From positions 19,530,052 through 19,594,051 of the forward strand of contig NC_088776.1 of NCBI RefSeq assembly GCF_954871325.1: a stretch of DNA of 64,000 bases. Direction: 5' to 3'. Shown piece after piece: positions 35,870-49,006 of this stretch (position 1 is the stretch's first letter; the number at the start of each line of letters is the position of its first letter). Source of the stretch: Gordionus sp. m RMFG-2023 (taxonomy: Eukaryota; Nematomorpha; Gordioida; Chordodea; Parachordodidae). Made by a program: the position numbers and the translations under genes. The notes under the pieces are model-generated. The model was not told the origin of the DNA. It saw only the letters and a program-made list of their open reading frames with translations, and searched no databases.

Positions 35870-36272
35870 TACGGGTGGTAGTTATCGGGTTGAGACCCCC
35901 CTCCCACAGAGAAATTTTTTTTTAGATTATACGTTCAAAAGACTCAAAAGTTACTTTAAAAATAAATATTTTGAATATTTATATTTTTCTGGTTGATGTT
36001 TGTGGAAGGATATTATATTACTATTGAAATCATTCTGGATAGTATTATTATAAAGTCATTGAGAATAATTTATTAAATTATAATTACATATTATTGTTGC
36101 TTTATATTATCACTAATTAAAATGATCATTAATTCTAGAACTTTTATATTATAAGAAAAACAAATATGATTTTTAAGATAAACCCGGTCTAAGGCCGGGG
36201 AGGGCCGAAGTCCCTTTAAAGGTACATATATGTATGGGCCCCCTTTAAGGAAAATTCCTAGCTAAGCCACTG
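35870..36272. repeat. CAGTGGCGTAGC-type MITE
   Basis: Left end GGCGTAGCTACGGG and right end CCTAGCTAAGCCACTG are inverted relatives. The interior is AT-rich with a GC-rich right third. It is homologous, in opposite orientation, to 6018-6563 and lacks the extra insertion present there. It lies just upstream of the GGT start region. Target duplication not established. Confidence 0.6.
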
Positions 36273-36609
36273 AATAACTATAATATTTAATATAATAAAA
36301 TTTTTATTAATAAATGAAAATATTTTTATTTTATTTTGAAATATATGTAAATAATATAATGATTTAAATAAAAATTGTTGTTTAACTTATTAGGTTTCCA
36401 AAATATATGAATATATTATAAATGAAAGTTACATACTTCATTAACAATTTGATTACTGATTAACATTCAGATTAAAAAAGATGTAGATATCACAGTGTGT
36501 TCTTTATTTAAATTCTTTTCCATTATTCCCTTGAAAATATAGTTAGCTTCAGTTTTATAATCTATTGATTATAATATTTAACAAATTTTGATATTTTTTT
36601 TAAAAATCT

Positions 36610-36617
36610 GTGTGCAT
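36610..36617. repeat. Target-site duplication, left
   Basis: GTGTGCAT, identical to 39246-39253 on the other side of the hAT element. Confidence 0.85.
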
Positions 36618-39245
36618 TAGTGAAGGTCACGGTCCGGTCTTTGGTCCTGACTGGACCGATACCCTCGGACCGGACCGGACCGGACCACGGTCCTTTAAAA
36701 AAGATCGATCCAGACCGTGATCCTAAATAAAAAGACCGGTCCAGGACCGGTCTTTTTATTTGTTTAAAAAACATATTTTTTTTAACCTAATTTAATTTGT
36801 TTTATCATTTTATTAAATATAAGAGTATTATATAAACAATATAAAATTAATTATGAATAATATAATAATTAATACAAATATTTAATTTAAATAAATGCTA
36901 ATGTCTTTGTTTGTAGAACTTTCTTGGAAGGAATTAGAAGAGGGACTTAATGGAGGCGGTAGATCTATTCCATCCTTTAACCAAGAGCCCATATACATCA
37001 AAGCTTGTATTGTTTTGTTTGAAAGCCTATTCCTTTTTTTAGTGACAAGATCTCCTGCTTTTGAAAATATTTGTTCACAGGGGACAGATGTTGCTTGAAT
37101 TGCTAAAAAATTTCTAGCTGCTAATGAGAGGACTGGGAATCTATATAATAAACTATATTGAGTATTTAAAAAATATAAAAGACCTTTCACTATTGGCTTT
37201 TCACCATATTAATATGTCATCCTTTAATGAAACAAGAGGTTCATTCAAATAGGTGTGAAGTTCTGATATATTTTCTTCAATGATTTCTGCCGATATATAA
37301 TCCCCTTCTGAATTTCTTTTTTGGGATAAATTCTTTCTAAAAAACAAAAATCATTGATTTCCTCCTGGCACAAATGTTTGAAAATTAGGATTTAATAAAT
37401 AAATATTAAAAATATACCTGAGAATCCGTTATTCCTGTATTTTTTTATTTTCTATTTTCCTTAAATATTTTGAAAATTTGGTCATATACTCAATTCTATT
37501 AAGAGTATTAGGCATGTAAACTTGTTTTAATCTTGGATCCAATAATGTTGAGACATATGATTCATAGCAAAATAATTCTTTGAGATATTTCTGCATTTTA
37601 ACCAGCATGTTATTAAGAATTTCTTTTCTTGTATTGTTATTATCCTTTTTTATATTATTTAAAATTTCATTATTTATATTCTCCATATATAACATGGATA
37701 TCTCAACTGTAGGATATTTGGATCCTTATAAATCAAGTGTGGTTTTATAAAAGGACCTTAGAAAATCTAAAGCCTCTTTAAGGTCTTCTTTTTCACACTC
37801 AGTAAAGAAAAACCCCTTTAAATTTTTTGTAATTCAAAAAAAGTACTTCTTCTATAGCATCCATGTTCTAAAAATTAAATATTTTTTAAAAATAATTGAT
37901 AAAAATGTAAATACCTCATAAATTGTATTCATCATTAAATAGGAGCTATTCCATCTAATAGGGATATCAGAAGGGATTTTAAATTTTGTAATACCCTTAT
38001 TTTCACATATTTGTACATATGCTTGATTTATTTTTGGTGATTTATTTATAGAAAAGGGTATGTCTCTACACTTTTCTAGGATAGTGGTAATATATGATAA
38101 ACCTTCCTGAGATATTAGGTTTAGAATATGGGCACAGCATCTAAAGCCTTTAAATTTTGTTCCTTATAAATATTCTTCAAAATATCCATGCTTTTTAGGA
38201 TGTTATTGGCATTATCTGTAGTACAGGCCAGTATATTCTCCTCCAATTGATATACATCAATTACTTCTTTTATAGCTAAGGATATTTCTTCAGAAGTATG
38301 AGGAAATGGGATATGATTTATATCAAGTAAAATATTTTTTAATGTAAAAGAAGAATCAATAGTGTGCAGTAATGGCTATAAATGAAATTTTATTTATATT
38401 GCTCCACATATCTGTGGTAAAGCTTATTAAAGAATTATTTTTATTTAAAAAATCTTTTAGAGAATTTCTTAGTTTCTCAAAATTAGCTGTATAAAAATTT
38501 TTAACTTTGTGTTTTGACCAAATTGTAGCAGTTGAGCTTAAATATTTGATTAAATTATGAAGACCTGAACTTTCAAAAGTCTTCATTGGCAGATAGCGGA
38601 TTTTTTTCGGCGCGCGCCTTTATTGGCAGAGAGTCCATTATTACCCATTTTATAATGAATTGGTTCATATGATCTGTTTGGAATTTATCCAATGGTATTG
38701 AAGAAAGTGATTTTGTACTTGTGGAGGGCATATTTAAATTAAGAGTAGATTGTGTTTTTGAGATATTTTCATTTTCATTATTAGAAGTATAAATTTTATG
38801 TTTTATCAAATGTCTGCTTAAGGTTCCTAATTATTTTATTAAGAATAAGGTTAAATTATTTTGACAATGAATTATTCAGACAAACCAAAATATTTTAATA
38901 ATAATACTGCTTATTTTGATTAGTTTATTGCTTAAAAAATTATAAACAATTATTTTGTCACTTGTTGCTGACGATATGTTAAATTTGGTATTACAGTAAA
39001 CACATATTCTATGTTTTTTATTAGGACTATAAGTAAAATGTTTCTTGGACAAACTTATGGTTTTCATATTGTAAAAAAAAAATTAACAAAATCTAAAACA
39101 ACTCCTCTAGAAAAATATCATAAAATAAAATATACAAAAAAATTATATTAATTGAATAGTAAAGTAAACTTAAATATTAATAAAAGACCGGTCTGGACCG
39201 TAAAAAATAAAAAATAGACCGGGACCGGACCGTTGACCTTCACTA
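36618..39245 (-). mobile_element. hAT (BED-finger) DNA transposon with broken transposase
   Basis: Termini TAGTGAAGGTCACGGTCC and the complement of TAGTGAAGGTCAACGGTCC, followed by GGTC/GACC-rich sub-terminal repeats, with a perfect 8-bp duplication GTGTGCAT outside. The minus-strand transposase starts at 39067. The BED finger (CVYCNTKF ... LSRHLIKH) is split by a likely 135-bp GT-AG intron (38961-38827). Then come SFTTDMWSN near 38400, TLLDPRLKQVYMP near 37540, and the dimerisation end IQATSVPCEQIFSKAGDLVT near 37060. Breaks: a 37-bp frame-shifting insertion at 38584-38620, a stop where the family has WWK (near 37205), and others in the middle. It is probably inactive but not ancient, given the intact ends. 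Confidence 0.9.
38584..38620 (-). other. Short GC-rich insertion with direct repeats inside the hAT transposase
   Basis: ATTGGCAGA occurs on both sides of a 28-base GC-rich insert containing CGGCGCGCGCC. Removing one repeat and the insert (37 bases in total) restores the expected reading DSLPMKTFESSG on the minus strand. It looks like a micro-insertion with a 9-base duplication, or repair filler. Unlike its AT-rich surroundings it is strongly GC-rich. Confidence 0.6.
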
Positions 39246-39253
39246 GTGTGCAT
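39246..39253. repeat. Target-site duplication, right
   Basis: GTGTGCAT, the partner of 36610-36617. Confidence 0.85.
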
Positions 39254-40087
39254 TCATAAATGTCAGTGGTTCAATAAAAATATGTTTTTATGCCAATATA
39301 GCTAATTTCTATGTTTTCTCCGAATATGATCCATTTATTTGTTGCTTATATTATGATATGAACAATGAGTAATTTGATATTTATAAATAATTTTGACAAA
39401 GCATGGTTTGAGAAAGTTACCCAATGAAAACAGTTGGTCAGGCTTCTAGAAATATGGGGAGGGGGGGGGGTTAGATTTGCCAATATAATAGATATAACTT
39501 AGTGTAAATTTTGTGTCAGATAGCTGAAACAACACCCGAAATTAAAGTATCATATATTCTATAATGATGACATCTATTTCCATAATCTAAAATGTTTAAA
39601 TACTTAAAAAAATCGCCATACGGTTGAATATAGATATAATTCAAGGATTAAATCCTACAAGAGTATATTATTTAACAGCTAGGCTAATAATAAAATCTGA
39701 ACATGTGTAGCTATTTTTTTTAGTATTCTTTCGATATGCTAGAATTAACTTGTATCATCCATGGAATAACTCATCTAATATTATAACGTATACGTTGTCA
39801 GGTAAAAAATTTTAGATTGAATTTTATTTTTTTGAGGGTGAAGGCCCATCCTTAGGGTAAGCTTTTTTTATCACAGTTGTTACTGTATTACCCTTTACAA
39901 AACCTTATTAATTATTCCTTTTCACAAATTATAGAGTTTTGAGTTTATAAATGAATACATTACTATATGATGAACTTCTTTTTTCAAAAACTCAAAATAG
40001 TCGGGTTTTAATAGGATTTTAGTTTTAATGTTATTTTTTTAGCATATTGACCCTTTATAAAAAATTAATTACTACATATTTGGTATA
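39254..40087. other. AT-rich intergenic sequence
   Basis: Nothing recognised. A G-run (GGGGAGGGGGGGGGG) near 39455 is a simple-sequence tract. Confidence 0.4.
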
Positions 40088-40297
40088 CAGTGTTATGATG
40101 ATTTAATGAAATATGTTGACGATTAAATTAAAACCCATCAATATAAAAATATTTTCTTTGCAAAAAAATTAAAATAACACAAGGAGGAATAAAAGATTTC
40201 AATAATGCTTTGTCTATATTTTAATTATTTTTGCAAACAAAATATTATTATATGGACGGGTTTTAATTTAATCGTCAATTAAATCATCACAACACTA
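40088..40297. repeat. Tc1/mariner-like foldback MITE
   Basis: Starts CAGTGTTATGATGATTTAAT and ends with the near-complement ATTAAATCATCACAACACT. TA lies on both sides (40086-40087, 40298-40299). Arms of about 80 bases are complementary (for example GACGATTAAATTAAAACCC against GGGTTTTAATTTAATCGTC), with a short loop. No coding content. TA targets and a CAGTG end fit a Tc1/mariner-mobilised MITE. Confidence 0.75.
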
Positions 40298-40299
40298 TA

Positions 40300-43200
40300 C
40301 TATATGATTTAAGCCATACAACTTATAAATTACAATAACTATTGGGCTAATACTCGTTCCGATCTACGATTCTGTACAAATATTAGGGAAGTATAATGTC
40401 CATCTGTTAAAAAAATTTAAAAGAAAAAATAATATCGGGTTTTTTATGGAGACTTCCGGGTTTCTATTTCGGGTTTTTGATAATAAGCTGATTCTAATTG
40501 TACAATTTTATATCATATTAAAGGGCTATTGAGCTATATAAATTAAATTATGATTTTGGATAAATTTTATTTTGAGATATTTAAAATTAAACGTAGTGTA
40601 TTTTAAAATTTTGGCGATTTTAAAGATGGGCATATATATAAAAATAAGCCGATTTTAAAGGTAAAATTCTGTTAAGGTATATATGCTACCAACATACACA
40701 TTTTTACATGATGGAAGAGGTTCGGGTTGGGAATCGGGATTTTTTGGTAGATTTAATATAGATTACACAATTTAGAAACTTTATTTTATAGAAATGTATA
40801 TGTTTCTTATTTGGATATAGAATAGAATCCATTTGAATTGGGTTTTAAATCATTTACTGAACGCGATTTTTTATTTTTAAAAATCTGATTTTACTAGAAA
40901 TGTAATTCAGTATGTGTAGAGTACCTACACTGTGAATTTTAAACAATGATGCTGTTTCTTTACGGCCACTCCTAACATAATTTTTGTATAAATTTTTCAT
41001 AGAAATTAAGATACACAAATGTTTAAAGATGAAAATTATCTGAAATTTATAGGGTGAGTATCAAGTTGGATTTGAAAATGTTTAAAATCGCACTTGGTAA
41101 ATGATTTAAAAATAAGGGATTTCCTCCCATATCACAATACGACACATATATAAATCTGAATTTGCAATTAAAATAAATCTAATTATGAGTTTTATCTTTA
41201 AACTTATAAAATAATCGAATTTAAGGCCTCCTGTAATTTTTCTCTGATGTCTCATATGCCAAATTGTGTTTTCGTTTATCTACCATCGAATCTCCTAGAT
41301 AGCACCCTTTTAAGATTTGGAAATAAATGAGACTTCACATGAAGTGGTTTAATCATTTATTAAGCTTTGCCTTCGTATAACATTTATATACCTGTTTTTA
41401 TGCTTGTAAACAATTTTTTTCATTTTGTTAATTTAAAATTATTTATAAAAATATTTTTCTTAGTATTTCAATTAATTCATAAGCCAATAATATATGGCGA
41501 TGTTTATTCTACACTTCTATTTATCCATATTGAGATGATAAATTTACTTTATGCGATAAATCCGAAATCCAATTTAAAAGTTTTATATACTATTTATATT
41601 TATATTTATAATTATTCATAATTCATAATTCATTGTTTTATTACTTAAAATACAAATTTAGTTTAAGATTTATTTATGTTTTCATTCAATATTAATTTTA
41701 TTGTATAAAATTTTGCAATAAAATATGTCCATCTTTTATCTATAAGAATTTTTCGCTAAGCTATATAAATAATTTTTGTTTTTGATTAAGAAAAATTTCT
41801 AATTTTATTAAACATCTAATAATATAATTTATATTCATTTACAACCAATCTTCATTTGATCATTCTCATGTCCAAAACTTTTCGGGATCTGTAAGATCAA
41901 AATAATGGTCTTGGCCTTGTCTTAAAAGTCCCGACAATTTTTTAATTTTTTAAAAATTAAACCCGCCAACACTTAATTTAATTTACCTATAATATGTATC
42001 ATTTTTACTCGATTCATTTAATTATATTTATATGAGTTAAATTCAAATTTTTGGACATATCATGGGATTATTTTTTATTTTAACCATAACATTGACATAT
42101 AATATGTCATTGTTTAGAGATTAAATTTATACATTAATGCTAGCTAAAAATCACGTTGATTTTCCACATATGGGTAAGAAATTATTTATCAATTGAAAAA
42201 TTATGTCAACATATTATCAAATTTTATTCCATAAAATTATTTAATAATGAAGATATGGCTTTAAGAAAGTGTCAAATGCAACGATTTTTATTTATAAATC
42301 GTGTTCTAAAATTAAAAAAAATGGTATAAGACGTTAATAGTGGTTCGTTATTTTTTACTTTAATTTTTATGGCAGATTATATTTATAATATTTTTTCCAT
42401 CAGTATGAGAATACTGATAATTTTGTTAGGTTGGCGTCAGAATAATAATTTTAGGGACAATTTAGACCTAATTCTTCGATCTACTTCAAATTTCTTTAAA
42501 AGAGTAATTGTACGATATTTCACAGGTTTCTGAAAAGTGTGCAACATCAGGACAATATGATGTCAAGATTCACAAATTTTTTATATCTGATATTTTAATT
42601 AATATTTGCATAAAATAAACAACCCCTGTCTTAATCGTATTCCAATTTTGCTACACGAGGAGATTTTATCAAGAAGTATGAATTTAAAGAGAGTATTATA
42701 ATTTTTGAGATCCTTTTTCATTTATTTGTATGCAACATTGATTACAATTTTATTATAATTGCTCCTCCAATCCTTATTCAATTGGAAAGAGCTGCTATCT
42801 CTTTAGATGTAATCTCATGGCCATTTAAACTTAAATACCATCCTTTAAGAATTAACGATTAACGGACTGCCTTTTTAAATGATGTTCCTATTTTGGTCAA
42901 TGTTTCTCAATTCTATTTTATAAAATCCATTTCATATGCCACGGTCTCGTATTTATTATGCCTCAAGGGCGCCTAAAAACCTTTGCCAAATTGGAAATAT
43001 TATTATAGTAATCGGATTGAAACTAAGGGGATAGGAGGTGAGTTTAGAGGCCAAATCTTTTTAAATATTTATATTTACCCAAATCAAAATTTTGCACATT
43101 TTTTTTGTAAGTTTTAAGTGAACTGTAGTTAAAAAAAGAATAAATCCTATTCATTTATTATAATTTAATTGCACACATGATACCAAATTAATTGTCTAAG

Positions 43201-43736
43201 ATATATATTCACATTAAAAAAATGTTGAATCAAACATTATTAGCGCACCAGAAAAGGGTAACAGAAAAAGCATGAATGTCTCTGATCATAATAATAAATT
43301 AATGTATATGATATGATATACGCTTGGAACTAGCCAATATCTAGTTAATTGTTAAGAATTTTCAAAATATTCTGATAATAAATATAAAAAAATTTCAACT
43401 CTCATTATTCATAAATTATAAAATTCGAAATATATTTGTTTTAAAATTAAAATTCATTAATACTATATTACAGGTCATCAAGAAAATTAAATTTTGGTAG
43501 GTATATATAGTTTTATTTCTTTAAATTTCCTTCAGATTTCAATACATCTTTATTTCAATTATTCAATTCCTCACAAATATTGACATGTTAATTTTAAAAA
43601 GAAAACTTTATTATCCAGGATTTTTTTCTGACCAATACCCTTTATAAAAAAATCACTAAAAACACACGTCTTATAATATTTATTTACTTATTTTATTAAC
43701 TAACACTTATCGATTTTAAGGAAATAAATAAAGATA
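40300..43736. other. AT-rich intergenic sequence, no gene recognised
   Basis: Scanned on both strands for conserved protein text and found none. The 84-codon ORF at 41367-41621 is Phe/Ile/Tyr-rich, typical of random AT-rich sequence. No clear repeat borders. Confidence 0.35.
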
Positions 43737-43937
43737 GTGTTGTTAAACGGCCCGATTTACCCAATTATAAATTAAGATTTATGTCAAAATAATAATAAAC
43801 ATGCCTCAAGATTTCGTTAAATTGATGTTCAAATTCGAACCGTTCTGCCATCTATGAGCAAAATCTCGAGGCTTGCGTATATTTTTTGCTAAAATAGTGT
43901 GTTAGCCGTTTTTAAAAATCGAACCGTTTAATAATCC
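43737..43937. repeat. TA-flanked palindromic MITE
   Basis: Starts GTGTTGTTAAACGG and ends CCGTTTAATAATCC, with TA on both sides. The interior has the family words CCTCAAGATTTCG and ATCTATGAGCAAAATCTCGAG. It is one of the best-preserved copies of the family. Confidence 0.72.
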
Positions 43938-45187
43938 TAAATAAAAATGCATGTGAAAAAAATAAATAATATATACCACTTTATAAAGGCGATATACAAA
44001 AAAACAGATGAGTTGTAATAATTTTACCAAATTTTATCTATACTGGTCAATTTTTGATATTTTTAAAAAATAATATATTATAAAGTTATTTCCGAGTTGT
44101 CAAAGGATCGATATCAAAAGATCGACGATCCTGGATTCGATCTTTATTTTAGAAATATACCTGATCATTTTTTCTTAAATTGAGGATAGTGATCATTTTG
44201 TATAATATTCGATCCTTTTAAAAATTTATTTTTTTACTCAAATAAGTAAATAAATAAAATATTTTTAAATATAAATTAAAAATTTTTTTAAAAAATCTAG
44301 CACCATCATAATTTAGTATCATCCGCCATATTTTATATTTCTCATAAATTTTATCAAAACCACATTTACGAATTTGATTTACAGTCTATGAGTATTATTT
44401 ACTGAATTATAAACAAAACGAATTTTTTTAAGCATTTACTAATGTCATATAGATATTGAAGTGACAGATATAAATGAGAACCTTTGACCTTTTCCTCAGC
44501 TCCGTATTAATATAGATTTCCTTCACTCTATGATATGAGGATAGTAGCATATTAGCTGCAAGATTTGCCCCATAAAAGAACGGTCAATTTCTTATTTGAA
44601 AAAACCGGCAAAATCAACCACTACATGTAGAAGCCTATTCAAATGATTGTATTGATGAAATTTTACTTTCTCTGTCTGGGAAAATTTCTTCAAAACGCGT
44701 TTTCCCTTAATAATTATTTTTATTTCAAATGATGATTCAATTAATATTTTTAATACATATATAAATTATAAAAAATATATATTTATTGAATATAACACAC
44801 CTTTGCCATCAAGCGCTTATTTAGTAAAGGTAAACATGTTGGTAATGAAAGCTGTGATGTTTGAATGATTGATAAAAATTTGGAAATTTTTTAATTATTA
44901 AAGGCTAATTTTGATTATAAATATATTTATTATTATTGTTTTATTAAATTTACGCTATATTTAATTTATTTTTATATTATTAATTTTGCATCGAACATAA
45001 ATTTTCTTCAGATTTTTATAAAATAACAAAAGGATCCTTTTTTTTAAAATATATTTTATGAAAATTGATTTTTTTTAAGTTCAAAATTTGGAAACTAAAA
45101 TATATAAAACTTTAGATGATTGAATGATTTGATATCGGAAGAAAGTTATAAAGTATCCACGGATCCGTGCTGAATTCCATTTGATTA
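43938..45187. other. AT-rich intergenic sequence with a small palindromic scrap
   Basis: No gene. Around 44100-44220 the words GGATCGATATC and TTCGATCCTTT in opposite orientation suggest a small degraded inverted-repeat element. Confidence 0.35.
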
Positions 45188-45398
45188 GTGGGGTCAATTT
45201 GAGCCGATTAAAAAAACGGTTAAATCATATTTTAATCAGAAAAATATTGCCTAAACTGCGAGATTCCGCTAATAGATATCCAAACCTTTGCTTCATCTAT
45301 GTCCAAAATCTTTAGGCTTGCGTATAATTTTCCAAAACAAAATATTGAGTTAACCGTTTTAAAAATTCGACTCAACAAATTGAGCCGTTTAACAACAA
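45188..45398. repeat. Palindromic MITE of the GTTGTTAAAC family
   Basis: The left part has GTCAATTTGAGCCG and AACGG; the right ends AATTGAGCCGTTTAACAACA, the inverted relative of the left end. The interior shares CTTTAGGCTTGCGTAT and ATCTATGTCCAAAATC with the other copies. TA is visible on the left only. Confidence 0.65.
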
Positions 45399-46654
45399 TG
45401 TTTGATCATGCAAAATCTTTAAGAAATTTAAGATTTTTGAAAAATGTTTCCTGCAAAAAATAATTCCCCCCCCCCACTCCTTTCCCCCATTCAACAAATT
45501 AAATACACGTATAATTTTCCACCTTACATTACAGCGGGCGATTTTTACATTGACAATTATTTTGAAGATAAAATTCTGATTTTATTTATAAAATAACAAA
45601 ATATAAAACAAAAAAAATATATATCGATTTTTTCTTATTTGAAAATTTATTTTTTAAAAATATGTTTGTTTGATAGGGAAAGATATTAGAATTTTTTTTT
45701 GTTATATAAAAAGGCACAAGGCTTTTAGAAGAATATGGTAAATAATAAAAATTTCTTAAAAAACATAGTAAAATTATAATTGGAATCTTAAAATATTTGA
45801 AATTTAAATTTTTCACAATTTTATGTGATATAAAAAAAAACTTAATTAATTTACCATAACTTTAATTTTATTGTAGTTAGTATTTCAATTATTAACTTTA
45901 CACAATTTTTTAAATAATTTACGTTTTTATATTTGCGTAGTTTATGTGTTTACATTTATATTTTATAGTTAATATTTAACAAGAATTTATTATAAGTCAA
46001 GCCAATACAAGAGAGAAAAGAGAATAATATAAATTATTTATTGGAAAAAAAATAAAATAATTAAATATTTTTTAACAAAGACAAAAATAAAAGAATTTGA
46101 ATAAATATCAAATCATTTTACTCAATTATAAGAAAAAAAATGTATAATGAAAAGTGTATAATATTTTTATATTTTATAAAAAAATTAATTAAAAAAAATG
46201 TTAATGGATAAATTCTCCTTTATTTGAAAAATAAAATCAGAATCAGATATCGATAATGGGAAAAAAAACAATTAAGATTAGTTATAAAATAATTATTTAA
46301 AATGTATCAATTCAATTACTGGTGAAATGAATGATGAATTTCCTATAATCATAAAATACAAAAAATTCGTTTTTAAAACAGGTAAATTTTTTATTTATTT
46401 AAAAATCATTTTATGCATGGATATATTTTGCTCAAATTTTAATTTAATTATGAATTAAGAATAAGTGAAATTTTTTTAATCTATTCTATCATTTAATTTA
46501 TATTCATTTAATATTCTTATCAAAAATCTCGAATGCAAATTAGTCATTTTTTTAGTATTTAGATATCGTCGACTGAGTGTTATGGTCTTCTATATCCACT
46601 TTTTTTGCCAAAATGCTTTTTTTGTATAAATGAATTCTTCAATACTACATTCTT
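45399..46654. other. AT-rich intergenic sequence
   Basis: Poly-C tract near 45464. The ORF at 45586-45816 is Phe/Ile/Lys/Asn-rich with no recognisable family. Nothing else seen. Confidence 0.35.
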
Positions 46655-46830
46655 AAATGTCCACATTGAAAATGTTAAAATATAATTGAAAATAATCCTT
46701 TATTGCACTATTACATGTGGCCTCCTATTTAAAACGCAAGAAATATCTATTTTTATTTAAATGCTTTCCTAAACAATTTAAATAAATGGATATAGAACAC
46801 TATAATTTTCACCCGACGCTATGAAAATTT
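46655..46830 (+). repeat. Dispersed repeat, copy 1
   Basis: Shares AAAATATAATTGA...AATAATC, GCAAGAAATAT and AATGGATATAGAACACTATAA, in the same order and orientation, with 62672-62815. Non-coding, ends not resolved. Confidence 0.6.
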
Positions 46831-47339
46831 TTTTTTTTAATTTAAATATGGAACGTTTTAGGCGTTCGTAAATTAAATATAGGTTTGCTGAACAAATTAG
46901 ATCTTCGTCAGCCATACCGCTAGTTAATGTTACCGAGATATTGTCTAATTTATATTTATTATATTATTATATGTTTTTATTATTCGACACTGCATTTTTA
47001 TTCCATAAATTTTTTAACATAAAATTTTCTGGCAAATTTTTTTTTGCGTTTTAGGTGAATTTTAATTTAACAATTCTGCTCATAATTACCTAATTCAGTC
47101 ATTTATTTTATATATGGCTACCTATTTCAAATTCTATGCTGCTGTTCATGAATTCTATTTAAAAATTACTAACCTAGTACATTACATGGGGATAGGGGGA
47201 TGCGTGGGGTTTTCACCTTTCGAATGATTAGGCTTAATAAATATCCTATTAAATTCGTAAAATTTTCTTTCAACATTTCAAAAAAATGAATAGAAGTCAA
47301 TAACGAGCTAGATTAATTCCATTCGTGGGTTTGTGGGGA

Positions 47340-47455
47340 GGGAGCGGAATGATGTGTAAACGTTGAGTGGGCAGGTTAAACAAATTTTAATAGGCAAGTA
47401 GGCATTTTTAAAACCATGAGCGGGCTGGTTAAAATTCAGCTCATTGCAGACCTCT
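47340..47455. repeat. Fragment of the TAGAGGTCTGCAA MITE family
   Basis: Ends in GCTCATTGCAGACCTC, the complement of the terminus seen at 21314 and 63318. The interior GGGCAGGTTAAA and GAGCGGGCTGGTTAAA match the sub-terminal parts of those elements. The left border is unclear. Confidence 0.55.
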
Positions 47456-48567
47456 TTTGAAACTAGAATATGAAACCCTCAGAACTGCTTCCTTCAAATT
47501 TAAGAATCGGAACTTAATTGTTGAAATTTTAGGAACTAGAGATATTTTTTAAAATAAAAAATATTCAGATCAAGAATATACAAAATATGCTGTATTTTTG
47601 TATTCTTCACAGTAAATTCGTGATAACTATGAATTAAGGGTTATTCCTTTATTTAAGAAACAATGAGCTTACTATTTTATATCCTATTATCATCAATCGG
47701 TGTTCTTTTACTGTCATAATATAGTTTCATTAATGATTTTATAAAAAAATGATTCGATAGCCCAGCCCCGATTTTCTCTCTCCCAAATTATTATTTTTTA
47801 TTGGATGGGTTAAATTCCTTTAAATACTTTTTTGTAAGACAATGAAGAATGAAGAAATATTATATTTACACTATTAACAGAGGACAGTAAAAATTTTTAA
47901 AATGTCAAGTTGTCAAGAATTATTTGTCAGTACTTTAAATATGAGGTTTTTTCTATGGAATACCGTATTATTGTAATAACTACGATCCAAACCTGACTAA
48001 AGCTTTTTTGCAGGTTCCTAAGTAATGTATAACGTCTTTAAAAAAAAATTATAATCACTGAAGACAAAATTTTCATTTGTGTTGCACTTTCAGATTTCGG
48101 CAATGAACGTTGGTACTCGACGCTATCATTTTTATTATATGTCATTAGGATATCTCCCCATAACGCACAGGTCCTTTACAAGGTGAAAAAATTGCTCTGA
48201 TTTTTTCAAGTTTGAGCAAGTCTAATTAGTTTTTTATTCATTTATAAAATTATTTTTTTAGGATTGCTGAAGCATATATTTCATATAATCAATCGGTATT
48301 ATATTGCGATCAAATTTAGATAATAATGTAATGTATATTGGAAATAAGGGTAATTTATAAAATTGAAATATAAATTAAAAAATAAATCAAGTCATCATAT
48401 ATTCCTTTTATTCATAGATCGAGCCGAATAAAACAACATAGTATATTAGTAATCGTTTGGAACATATCGGGTATTCCGTATTCAATTCTAATTTAACAAG
48501 GTCTATTCAATTCATTACCTAAAATGGAAATATTTTGTAAAATTTTATGAAAGTTAAAAAAATACAA
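47456..48567. other. AT-rich intergenic sequence
   Basis: No conserved protein text or repeat border recognised on either strand. Confidence 0.35.
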
Positions 48568-49006
48568 TTAAAAAAATAATATGCTGTTCTTGCAAGTAGT
48601 AAAGTTATTGACTTTTATAACAATAACATTATTAAAATATTCTGATAAAATAAGTTTGTTTTGTTTACAACTTCGCATTAAGTTATTAGCTAACTTACAG
48701 AAATTTATTGTTAAACATATTACATCTGTGTGACAAAGACCCCCATCCCCTAGCCGCAATTATCCTTGGAAAAATTATAACAAGCCTTGTGTCACAAACG
48801 TTTCTATTTTTTCTTAAAATCTTAGTGCAAATATAATTGACTGGGAAATTACCAGGCAAATATTTTAATTTACGGGCAGGACAATTAATAAAAATTATAA
48901 CGATGGTCAACTCTTTATTGGCGTGCAGTGCACGGTACAAATTTTTGGAAACCGGTTCGTAATTATTTAATGTTATTGTCCTTGTCCGAAATATCAAAAG
49001 GTCCAA
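48568..49006 (-). other. Unrecognised ORFs in a slightly GC-richer block
   Basis: A 103-codon minus-strand ORF (49006-48695) overlaps a 63-codon one (48759-48568). The longer contains PARKLKYLPGNFPVNYICTK and IIFPRIIAARGWGSL. Composition is less AT-biased than the flanks. No domain, no splice-consistent continuation and no family recognised. It could be a decayed mobile-element ORF or chance. Confidence 0.2.

Noticed and set aside
36895-37098. Plus-strand 67-codon ORF
   Set aside because: Antisense shadow of the hAT dimerisation domain.
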